Origin: Symbiodinium natans
Taxonomy: Eukaryota > Sar > Dinophyceae > Suessiales > Symbiodiniaceae
Length of the DNA: 60,000 nucleotides
Direction: 5' to 3'
NCBI GenBank assembly: GCA_905221605.1
Contig: CAJNDS010000051.1
Span: 164,422 to 224,421 of the forward strand
Below are positions 19,428 to 31,400 of this stretch, in pieces (the stretch's first letter is position 1; each line of letters begins with the position of its first letter). The position numbers and the translations under genes were made by a program. The notes beneath the pieces are model-generated. The model had not been told where the DNA came from. It saw nothing but the letters and a program-made list of their open reading frames with translations, and did not search any database.

Positions 19428-22400
19428 CGCCCGTCCCTCAATGAACATTCTGGGCAAGCCTTCCCAGAGCTGTCGCAGCTTTGAGGGGTTGCGAGTCCTG
19501 GGAAATGCGAGGTGGGGGTTTGGGGTGTAGGGTTTAGGGTTTGGGGTTTAGGGTTTGGGGTTTAGGGTTTAGGGTTTAGAGGCTTCAGGCCTTAGGAGCA
19601 GCTGGGGCAGGTTTAGAGTTGCAGTGGGGTATGAGGTCGACGTTCGAGACTCGGATGGTGTGTGGCGGGGTGCTCTATATACTGACATACGGTTCTTTGC
19701 TGTCCAGAGTTCAGGGTAGGTTTAGGGTTATGGTTTAGGGTTTAGGGTTTAGGGTTTGGGGTTTAGGGTTTGGGGTTTAGGGTTTGGGGTTTGGGGTTTA
19801 GGGTTTAGGGTTTAGATCAACCTCCGCATGTTCAGAGCCCTGCGATCTAGTGGGGTTTGGGCGTGGGAATCTTCAAGGCGGTGAGATGTATGTTGCAGTG
19901 CTGAGTGAAGGGAGCCAGCGAGTTGCCCTAAAACCTGAACCACCAAACCCCAAACCCTAAGCCCTACACCCTACACCCTACACCCTACACCCTAAACCCT
20001 AAACCCTAAACCCTAAACCCTAAACCCTAAACCCTAAACCCTAAACCCTAAACCCTAAACCCTAAACCCTAAACCCTAAACCCTATAAACCCTAAACCCT
20101 GAACCTTTCTTTGGGTGCTGATCTGCCCTTGTGGGCCATTCATTATCAAATATGGTGTGCACAAGTTAGCGCAAGCCCGTTTTCCTCCTTATAAATCAAC
20201 CCTCAACCCTCAACCTTAATCCCTATTCCCTGAACCCTGAACCCTAAACCCTAAACCCTAAACCCTAAACCCTAAACCCTAAACCCCAAACCCCAAACCC
20301 CAAACCCCAAACCCAAACCAAGCCCAAGAGAGTTGTTCGGACCATCGGTGGCCTAGGCGTTTGGATCTTGCAATGGTCGAGCGTAGGGCTATGTCGGAAC
20401 CCTAAACCCTAAACCCTAAACCCTAAACCCTACTTTGTGCTGAGGGTATGAGGGTTTAGGGACCCTAAGCCAACCCCCCTGAATCTTGCCTGCGGTTTAG
20501 GGCTTATGAATACCCTGACACCAAATCTTTGGGCTTGACCCGTGGCGGATGCAGGTGCGCATTGGCCCAGACAAGATCAAGGTCGGACCCACTTGCCCTT
20601 AAGGGGTTGGGGTTTTGGGTTCCGGGTTTAGGGTTTAGGGTGTAGGGTTCAGGGTTTAGGGGTTAGGATCAAGCCCTCCAAGTATCTCGTAAGCTTTGGG
20701 TGTTTTTGTATTCTCACTCTTTGAGTTTAAGAGGGTCAGATGTAGGAACATCTTTCAGAGACCAAACCCTAAACCCTAATTTTACTAAACCCTAAACCGA
20801 AACCCTATACCCATAAACCCTAAACCCTGAACCCTAAACCCAAAACCCTTAGCCCACAAGCAGCTTCTGCTGAAGACCACTTCTGCGGCGATGGAAGACA
20901 GCGACGCGCCAAAGACTATGAGGCTGCGGGCACCTTCGAGCAAGCTGGCCCGCAGTCCGCAAAGGTGGCTTGCGAAGGCGACCCAGGAGCTCGAGGTTTA
21001 GGGTTTAGGGTTGAGGGTTGAGGGTTTAGGGTTTAGGGTCTCGGGTTTAGGGTTTAGGGTCTGTAGCCGCTGGGTGTCGGCACACCGTGCTGGTAATTGC
21101 CGAGTATAGCACTCTTTGCCACTGACGCTGCGCCGTCTTGCGGGCGTATCTTGCCATAGTGACTCAGTAGCTGAGTGGGCACACTTTACACTTTTTGGGG
21201 TACTATGATCTGAAAGTGTACACTTTTTGGGGCTTCTGAACTCAGCAACTAAGGTAATAAGTTAATAAGAGGCCTCCCCTCCCTAGTCCTGCTTTTACTC
21301 CGGCTTGTTGCTTGTACTCCCCGGGCCGGAAGATCCCGGGGCTAGGGTTCCAGAGTTAGGGTTTAGGGTTTAGGGTTAAGTTTAGGGTTTAGGGTTTAGG
21401 GTTTAGGGTTTAGGGTTTAGGGTTTAGGGTTTAGGGTTTAGGGTTTAGGGTTTCGGAGTCGGAAGCTGTGTTCCCAGAAAGGGTCCATGTACCCATCTTG
21501 GGCCTTGAAGGTGATCCGATCTCTGGCAGCTTGGGGGGTCCCCTGCCCAAATACGAACTATATGGGTAATATGGGTTTAGGGTTTAGGGTTTTGGGTTTA
21601 GGGTTTAGGGTTTAGGATTCAGGGGTTTCGGGTTCAGGGTCTAGGGTCAAGGTGTAGGGATAATTGCGAAGAACATTCCCCTTATGGTCTGTCTGTACTA
21701 CAATATTCCCCCCAAGCCCTCTTCAAATAAGACACAATTTACTTTCTACATGATGGTCCCGGTCCCTTTTTGGGCACCCTAAATTCTAGGCCGGCTTATA
21801 ATGAGGACCCCCAGGGGGACCATCTGGCGGTTTGAAAAGCTCCTCGAAATATCGGACCATTTTTTTGTACGTGCGTATATAGGCTTACGTAGGGTTTAGG
21901 GTTTTGGGTTTAGGGTTTAGGGTTTAGGGCTTCGGGTTTAGGGTTTAGGGTCCAGATGCACGCAATGCATCAGGTCTTCGACAACGCAATCCTCTTCTGC
22001 ATCCTCGTCTCGTCGGTTGGAATGGCTTCGGCCTCGGCTTCTGGCTTGTGGTGTAGGGTTTCGGGTTTAGGGTTTAAGTTTAGGGTTTGGGGTTTAGGGC
22101 GGGGATTTGGGGATGTTGGCGCTGAGCTTCCTTGTTGAGTTGGGAAGTTTGGAATCAGCTTTCCCTGTTATCCTCTTCTAAACTCCCCTCACGAGTTTAA
22201 TTGAGGGTTTAGGGTTTAGGGTTTAGGGTTTAGTTTTTTTATTCAGGGTTTCGGGGTGCGACTCAAGGGTGATGCCGAAGAGAGTTTAGGGTTTCTGGCG
22301 CGCAGGGCGAATTGGAGATGGACTGCCGATCGGTTTAGGGTTCAGGGTTTAGGGTTTAGAGTGTTTTAGGGTTAGGGAATTTAGGGTTCAGGGTTTAGGG

Positions 22401-25400
22401 TTTAGGGTACTTTGTAGACCCTCCCAGAGGACGCACGGAGCCAGAAAACCTCGCGAAGCTTATTCTGCAAGACCAGCTAAGCCCCTGTTTTGGTGAGAGT
22501 ATGTACGGGTTTCTTATAAATACCGGTGAGTGTGTATGTGTATATAGAGGGTATCCTCTTGGCGTTACCAGAAACAAAGCTCTAGCTACTTCACATGGCT
22601 TCATCTGCCGGTCCCCAAATACCGAAAACCAAACCCCCTTGCCCTTAAGAAGTCCTAATGCCACAACCCTGTACTCTACACCGGCTGAGGGCTTGGCACT
22701 TAAACCCCAAACCCTAAGCCCTTTGAGAGTTTCGAAACCCAAATCATCTGAAGAACCCCCCTTGGAACCCCAACGTGTAGGGCTTAATCAAGGTTTTTCA
22801 AGAAAAGTCACGACGTCTATTGGGTTTTCATAGGGTATAGAAGGGGTACATGAGGGGTCCCCATTTAAGGGCCCAATGTTCAGGGACCATGCACTTACCC
22901 AAGAGTTTAGAGATGAGGGTGAGCCATCATGAGAGCGAAAGAATCCATCCTGAGCCACTGCAGGAAACCACAATCTAGAGACCTGCCTATACACCACCCC
23001 TGGTCAGAGTTTAGGGTTGAGGATTAAACCCTCAGACTCTGAACCGCAAACCCTTGAGAACACCGTATGTGCCCTTGAGGCGAGAAACGAACCAAAGCCC
23101 CAAAACCCTGAAGAACTCTGACCCCAAGCCTTGAACGCTAAACCCCTCAACCCTGAACCCCAAACCCTGAACCCCAAACCCCAAGCCCCAAACCCTTACC
23201 CCCGAACCTCATACTCTCAGCCCCGATCCTCAGGCCATGGATTCGCCTCTTTCGGACCCTTCGGCACCCTGGACGCAGGCGGGGCGGGTTTGCTCGCAGG
23301 GCTTAGGGTTTAGAGTTCAGGGTATGGTATCGCCTTGTCTTAAGGGTTCTGCGTTGGAGTAGGGCTAGAAATGCCCCAAGTGGGATTAATTACAACCAAT
23401 GATACTAGGCAGGCCCTTGGGACTTTTGCTGTTTTCCCTTATTGGGTTTCGGAGGCTCATATTTATAAATGCTTTTTGGGGGCCTTTGGGGCCATCCTGT
23501 GATCCCCCCGTGGAGGGCCCTTCTGAGGAGGCACCTCCTTTCGGGTTTAGGGTTTCGGGTTTAGGGTTTAGGGTTTGGGGCTTAGGGTTTAGGGTTTAAC
23601 ATATAAGGTCTAGGAGCTTGTTGGTAGCAATTCTTGCGCTTCCGTCGCACATGAAGCAAGGACAAGCCACACTCAGCAGATTCAGACAGCTCCAGCTCCA
23701 GTTCCTCATCGTCGACACCGTCCCCGAATACCAGACTTACTCGAGCAGTGCACCAGGGGGTGGCCCTTGGTACCAGGGAGGGCATCAGGATTGCGATGGC
23801 GCAGGCTACAGGAACTGCTGCTTGAGTTACCCTACTTATACACCTACCACGCCTCTGATGTATTTCCTTTTTGGGTTAGTTGTAGGGGGTTCTAGCATAC
23901 TACCCCATAAAGGTACTATATAGGAGCCCTTGGGCAGTTTTCACGACCCATGAACCTCCAAGTAGGGTTTAGGGTGTTTGGGTATCAGCACGGGCCATTT
24001 AGGGTTTAGAGGAGTTCGGGCAGAAAAGGCTTCCTAAGGCTTCCTTACAAGGTTCTATGGACCCCGAACCCTGAACAGAAAAAAGTACAAAAGACTCTTC
24101 CTTATAAGGGTAAGATAGGGATCAAACTTTTTGGCGGTTTCTTAAGCAGATTGTAGTTGAAGGTTCTTAAGGTTTTTTTCGAGTTCTTAAAGGTTGAGGG
24201 CAGGCGTCCTGAGAGCCACGACAGCACTCCCAGCTAAACCCCCACCTCAACCCCTGTTTAGGTTTAGGGTTTGGGGTTTAGGGTTTAGGGTTTAGGGTTT
24301 AGGGTTTAGGGTTACCCTAAACCCTAAACCCTAACCCCAAACCCCAAACCCCAAACCCTGAACCCTAAAGCTGCAAACCCCTACACCCTCAAGCCCCAGG
24401 TGCCCACAGCCACCTGCACCCAAACCTGGAAGCTTCAAAACCTAACCCCTTAACCCCCCAAAACCCCCTAAACTCTAAACCCAAAACCCTAAACCATAAA
24501 CCCTGAACACTCAGAAATTTGCAAAGCCCTAAAAGCCGGTCTATGAAACCTCCTACAGCCTGGTACTTGGGGTTCGCGGTACTTGATAACCAATTCTAAC
24601 TCTATTTAACTTGTAGGTTTCTCAAGTACCCTAAAATGGTTTTAATCGGGCTACAAGTGCACTTACGTACTATTTGGTTAGTAAGTTAGTAAGTACCATG
24701 AACCCCCCAAGTACAAAATCCCTTCCAGGTCATCCGCAGAGGAGACCAGGTGTCAGCGCCCCATGCCGTCTCGGATTTAGGGTTTTGGGTAACCCTAAAC
24801 CCTAAACCCTGGAGGTTTAGTAGCGGTTTCCGTACTTTGTGCTCTCTGTGAACTGGCGTCTTGGACTCTTCTTATTCTGTTTGGTTTTGCTAAACAGAAA
24901 TGTTGAGCCAGGTGCCAAAGCACAGCCAAGCATATAGCACTAGGATGTTTGGGGTTTCGTTGTTTATGCTTGAGCCGTTCAGGGCCTGTTTGGGCTTTGG
25001 TACGCACCATGTTTGGTGTTGCGAGTGATGGGAGCTGTGTTGAACTTTCTGGAGTGCTACAAGCACCAAGAAAGAGCTATGGCAGCCACAGCCAAAGACA
25101 AAAACAGATTAACTTAGGATGTTCCCACTATAATCCCCATTAAGGACTGTTAGTATAAGGGGAACATCCCAAATGTTTACCCCTAAACACAGCAAATAAA
25201 GAACAAGCGGCTGCCCATGCTCGAGTGGGAGATCGGCATCAAGAAACTATCATCTGTCAAGCAGCAGTAGGAAGTTCACTAGACCCCAAGCCCTGAACAC
25301 AAAACCGCAAGCCGCATGCACACTGCGTGCTAGACTGAGTTCCGCACCAGGTATGGGCGGAGTGCCTGAACCCAACATAAGGAAGAACAGGGCCACCCTA

Positions 25401-28400
25401 GTTTTGCGGAACTCCCATGTAATCCTGAGTAATCCTAAGCCCTAACCCTAAACCCTCAACCCTAAACACTAGCCCTAACAGTTTTGATTGTCTCACTGCC
25501 CGTCCTCTGGAGCCCTGGGATGATCCCTTGCCAGTTTCAACCGAAAGCTGGCTTCCGAACCGGGCTTAGATTAGGTTTAGGGTTTAGGGTTTAGGGTTTA
25601 GGGTTTCAGGTTTAGGGTTTCGGGTTTAGGGTTTACGGTTTACGGTTTAGGGTTGAGGGACGCCTTCTATCCGTAACCCCTGGACCACATTGACAATTCT
25701 GACCCCAAACCTTTTTTTTTTCAACCCCAAATCCCGAACTGCAGTACCCACTCCAGTGCTCACTCACTTCGACCCTAAACCCCAAACCCTAAAAACCCTA
25801 AACCCTAAACCCTAGCCCTAAACCCTAAACCCTAAACACCCTAAGCCCTTTCTTAACCCAGTCGGCCTGAGGTTTGCCGTTATCTTCTTCTTCGAAATGG
25901 TCATGAAGCTGATCGCACACGGCCTGGTGTGGCCCTCAGCCGCCCTTGCCACCTTTGTCATAGTGGGATAACATTTTACATTTTTAAGGGTACTTAAACT
26001 CAATAAGAATAAATTTTAAATTTTTATTACTATCCCAACTAATGTTGGACCCTCTTTAGTGTGTTGGGCCCCTCCCCCCCCCCCCCCCCCCCCTGAGCAG
26101 TTGAGGCGTGGATGGGAGCCTGATTACACGGCCCCGGGGGCTTATATGATTTCAATAGGGAGGAGTTTAGATAGGTAAAAGGGGCAGCGATGCCCGGTTA
26201 TCTTTTTTAAAGGCGCGCCACGTGGAATTTTCTTACGGCGCCCGGACGGTTTGACTTTAAAGGAGACCCCGCAAACAGTCAGGGGGTCCTGAATAATTTG
26301 GCCAAATTGACTTTAAAGGCGAGGCCCCTACTAAAGCGGGTCTTAGGGTTGGTTAGGGCCTGCTGCGTTTAGGGCTTAGGTGAGGGGTTTTGACCGTTTT
26401 GGGGTTAGGGGTCTAGGGAATGTAGTATACAGGGTCTAGCATTCTAGGGTTCCACCTACACCCTACACCCCAAAACCCGAAAATTGCATGCTAAAGTTTG
26501 GGGTTGGGTTCAGGATTAGGGTTAGGGTTTGTGGTTTGAAGCTTGTGTGTCGAGCATAGGGACGAGGGTGACTTTCTAAACTTCAAACTTGTTGGAACCG
26601 TAGGGCTTAGGGTTTGGGGTTTAGGGTTTAGGGTTTGGGGTCAATCGTTGGAACCTTAATGCTACTCCTCTAGGCTTGAGAAGGCCATGGGGCTTTGTTG
26701 GCCGGTTGCCCTATGATGCGTGTAGTAGACGAGGGCTGTGCCAGGAATCAAGAACCAGCAACTAGGATGCCCAGTAGTGCCCTTATTCCCTTTTTTGGGG
26801 GCTTAGGTTCCCTTATAAACCCCTTTGAGTAAAAAAGGGCACCCTTTTTCTTCTGAGGTTACTGGGCAGCCTAGGTAGTTAACACCAGTATTTCGGAAGA
26901 GGCAACCCGATTGATTCGCCGATTTCAGTTGAAGTCTTTGCAACTCGCAGACCTTGTGCAGTGCGGGCTTTAGGGTTTAAGGATGTAGGGATTTGGGGTT
27001 TATCACGGTTAAGGGTTTAGGGTTTAGGGTTTAGGGTTGGTTTTAGGGTTGGTTTAGGGTTTAGGGTTTAGGGTTTAGGGTTTAGGGTTTAGGGTGTGGG
27101 GACATGATTCAGAGTTCAGGGTTTAGCTGTGTGGTGGTCACGGGTACAGGGTATTCGCGTGCCCGGATGTGTGTTTAGGGCCTACCCTAAACCCCAAACC
27201 CTGAACTCTAAACCCTAAACTTTAAAATCAATCCTAAACCCTAAACCCTTGCCCAGTTCTGTTGCGAGCACGGCTATCTCAAAGACGGCTGGAACGTGCT
27301 CGATGGATTGGTAGCCGCTTTGCAGCATGGGTCGGGGAGCTGCAAGGGCGTCAAGCTGAGGTTGTTGGGCTTCAACTCTTTTTTTGGGGGGTCGTAAATT
27401 GGTTTAGGGTAGTTGGTTTAGGGTTTAGGGTTTAGGGTTCAGGGTTCAGGGTTCAGGGTTTAGGGTTTAGGGTTTAGGGTTTAGGGTTCACGCAAACCCT
27501 AAACCCTCGTAGCTACTTGGAACCCTCAGGGTTTAGGGTGCGGGGAGGGATCACATGCTCAAAGTCCGGGCAACCTTCTTGAGGCGGGCCACAATATTAT
27601 CAGTCCTCACATGCTGGAGACTCGAGAGAAGGCGTGGGTAAGGTCTCGGAAAGCAACCTCAACCCTCTGCAAGGTCAGTGGGGTCTAAGCCCCTAAACCG
27701 GAATCCCGAGGCCTTAAACTAACTTCCCCTTAAGCCCTGAGCTTGTTTGGGGTTAAAGATTTAGGGGTTTCAAAACCTAAATCAAAGAAGAACCTTGGTG
27801 ACTTTCCCTTAAGCCCTAAAGCTTCTTTTTGGGCTTCACGCTGTAGGGGTTCGAAACCTAAGACCCTAAACCCTAAACCCTTAAACCCTTAAACCCTTCA
27901 ACCCCTAAACCCTAAACCCTAAACCCTAAACCCTAAACCCTAAACCCTAAACCCTAAACCCTAAACCCTAAACCCTAAACCCTAAACCCTAAACCTAAAC
28001 CATAAACCCTAAACCCTAAACCCTAAACCCTAAACCCTAAACCCTAAACCCTAAACCCTAAACCCTAAACCCTAAACCCTAAACCCTAAACCCTGCACTG
28101 TATATAGAACCGTGCTTCGCCCGTGCCCCGCACCCTAAACCCTACATGGCACAAAACCCGAAACCTTGAGATGCTAGAAACCCTAAACCCTAAACCCTAA
28201 ACCCTAAACCCTAAACCCTAAACCCTAAACCCTAAACCCTAAACCCTAACCCCTAACCCCTAAACCCTAAACCCTAAACCCTAAACCCTAAAGGTCCATG
28301 TACCTAATTATTATATACTTGGGCCCCAGAAAAGGAGGTACTTTAAGACCCGAGTATTCCCTACTTAGTAGGGTTCCCCATTGCACAAGCAATCCTTACC

Positions 28401-31400
28401 TAGGGCATAGGGATTTCAGTACCCCAAATCCCCATGAAGGACTGGCAGTATAAACCTTTTCCCCCGAACCCTCAACGATTGACGGCTTGACGGGCCCGAA
28501 GCCACCTTGGGGCGTGCGACGCGGGGGGCGGGGGACATGGGGTTGGGGGGGAGGGTAGAAGCTGCCTTAGTCTGAGTTCTGGATGGATTTCGGTTTGTTC
28601 AAGGTTCAGGGTTTAGGATTTAGGGTTTAGGCATCTCTTTTTTGAGCATGTAACGGCTCGAATTTCAGCGTGCAGGGTTTGGGGCTGCACTTGAGGTCAT
28701 CATCACCGTCCTGGACTTGCTGATGGAAGGCGCGAGAATGACCCTAAACTCTATAAACCCTAAACTCCTGAACCCTCAACTCCTAAATCCAACAGACCCG
28801 ACAGACCCTGCAAACCGTTAAACCCTACAAACCCTATAAAGCCTGCAAGCCCTGTAAACTTTGTAAACCCTGCAAACCCTAAACCCGGAAGCCTTCAGCC
28901 CATAACGGGGGTTTAGGGTTTATAGGGTGTAGGGTGCACGGGCTTTAGGTATAGGGTTTATGGTGTACAGGGTTCAGGGTATTGATTCAGGGGTTTATAG
29001 GGTTTATAGGGTTGATTAAGGTTTAGGGTTTAGAGTCTTAGGGCTTAGGGTTTTGGGGGATTCCGCAGTAAGGATTAGGGTTTAGGGAATTCCGAAGTAA
29101 GGATTACATGGTTCTGGGGTGGGTTGCAGAGACCCCCTCTTGCGACCCTGCAGAAGTTTTTCCATGCAATGGAGGCTGCAGAGGCAGCAGCTGCTGGGTT
29201 TAGGGTTTAGGGTTTAGGGTTTAGGGTTTAGGGTTTAGGGTTTAGGGTTTAGGGTTTAGGGTTTAGGGAATTCCTTGACTCTACACGGTGGCTTCAGTGA
29301 TGCTGCAGAAACAAACTTCTCAAGTTTCCCTCCCGATATCCTGGCTGAGACAGAGGGCCGGGACTGGTTTTGCATCAGCAAAAGTGGTGCAAGATGTCTT
29401 CAACCTTGCGAGGAAGAAAGGTCGCAGCCGCATTGGGCGAACGTACCTGGCACAAACTTCGTCCTTGATGCAGCCACTCATGCCCATCACTGCCATAGTC
29501 TGGGAGATGACGCTGCTAGATCATGCTCCTAAACCCTAAACCCTAAACCCTAAACCCTTTGTGGCAGGTCCAGTCCATAGAGCTTCAAAGAAAGGATTAT
29601 TCCCGGTACCCCTTCGCCCAACTTCGGGCTTCGGGTTTAGGGTTTAGGGTTTAGGGTGAGGACCCCGATATGGCTCAGCCCTAAACCCCAAAGCCCGCTT
29701 CGGGCCCCCGTTGATTGCTCGCTGGGGTCCAACTGGCCAATACCATGGGTCTGGTCCCCATGAGAGGGCCAAGCCCTAAACTCTATCAACCCTAAACCGT
29801 GGGCTTTTGGTCTGTATACCTTGATCCGGATTGTATTCGGAACCCATTTTGGGGTTGATTCGGCCGCCAAGGTCCCAAGGAGTTAACCAAAACTTCCCTA
29901 AACCTAAACCCTAAACCCTAAACCCTAAACCCTAAACCCTAGCTATAGCCTCCGGATCGCGTGTCCTGCTAGGGGGGGGAGGGGGTGAAAAGCAACAGTA
30001 TGTCTTGGGGCCGCCGAACAGCACCTCAGTCCTCTTCACCCGAAAACCTACAAACCCCATATATATATATATATATATATATATGTATTCATTGTGTTTT
30101 TTAAACTTAGGCCCTACGTGAGCCCTAAACTCTAAAACTTACAGCCCAAGCCCCCCAGTCAGAGTAGAAGGCAGCGGTGGGGGCTTCTTGAAGACGGTTC
30201 GAATCCTGCGGGCGCTGCGCCCTCTGCGGATCATCTCGAGGCGCGCGGCGTTTGGGCGAAGGGTGGTTCAGGGTCCAGGCTTTATAGGTTTTAGGGTTTA
30301 GGCTTTAGGCTTTATGCTTTAGGCTTTCTATGGTTTAGGGGTTTGGGGGGGGGGGGGGGAAGCTGTGGGGTTTAGAGCTCAGACTCTGGTAGATATCTTC
30401 GTGTATAATATGTATGTATACTACATATATATATATATATATACATGTTCGCTTTTCAAGATTTAATCCGTGTTGGGGTTCAGTGTTCAGGGATCACAGG
30501 GTGGGGTTGACATCCTTTATCTTTAGGGTCTAGGGTTTACATCGGAAATATTGCGAAAGTTAACATGTACGAGCTATTCTCAGCCGAAGCATACCCTCAA
30601 AGGAACCCTAAACCCTAAACCCTAAACCCTAAACCCTAAACCCTAAACCCTAAACCCTAAACCCTAAGCCCTAAACCCTAAACCCTAAACCCTAAACCCT
30701 AAACTTCAACCCTAAACTTATTAACCCCTGAGCTCAGAGATGGTTGCATGCAGTACCGAGCCTATTTTGTTTAGAAATACGACTCGTGGAAAATTCGTGG
30801 CTTCGGAGTTCAGCGTTTATGGTGAAGGGCTTAGGGTTAGGGACACCATGCTAAATCCTAATCCTAATAACCCCTTCAAGCCCCCAACTCCAACGATCAT
30901 GGCATCATTCAGGAACCAGAATCTCCGCGTTGTGGCCCTCGCCTCAGACGATTGGATTGTGGGAAGGTGCCCTAAACTCCTAAAACCCTATAAACCCTCA
31001 ACCCTAAAACCCAAAACCCAAAAATCTTAGAGCCAGACCTCTGAAGAGCTCCGTGTTCTTTTTCGTGCTTTTCGAAAAAAAGCGCGGTTCCAGATGTCGT
31101 CGTAGAGTTAGCCCCCTCCTAAATCCAGGGTTTAGGGTTTGGGGTTTAGGGTTATTTAGGGTTTAGGGTTTAGGGTTTCGGGTTTAGGGTTTAGGGTTTA
31201 GGGTTTAGGGTTTAGGCTTTATCTAGATGGCGATTACAACAATCATGGGCTTCCCTACTACCCCCCTCTATACTATTTTGCCTAGGTTCCCCCTCCTAAT
31301 GGAGGCTATTTGGGGATCATTAAGCCTGATTCAGGTTATTTAAGGGGGGAACCTAGGGGGGGTAGTAGCCCTAAACCCTAAACCCTAAACCCTAAACCCT

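Larger units (their letters stand above)
18271..21955 (+). other. Long channel intron between pre-S1 and S1 exons
   Basis: Contains several telomeric arrays (18385-18450, 18795-18893, 18961-19060, 19965-20095, 20228-20318, 21355-21451). Open segments that may be exons of this or another gene: 18910-18960, 19441-19508, 20105-20190 (LWVLICPCGPFIIKYGVHK) and 20870-20995. None could be placed in the channel with confidence. Confidence 0.5.
22037..25861. other. Channel intron(s) between S1 and S2 exons
   Basis: Holds family XII-like (22803-22906), IV (24563-24714) and III (25113-25172) elements, a family XI relative (24065-24165) and telomeric blocks. Open segments at 22500-22830, 23620-23860 and 24840-25110 have no recognised family and overlap in several frames. 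The missing S1-S2 loop exon may be here. Confidence 0.45.

Noticed and set aside
19810-19850. Frame reading INLRMFRALR, similar to an S4 helix
   Set aside because: Too short, no neighbouring channel exon joins it in phase, and the real S4 is at 30171-30240.
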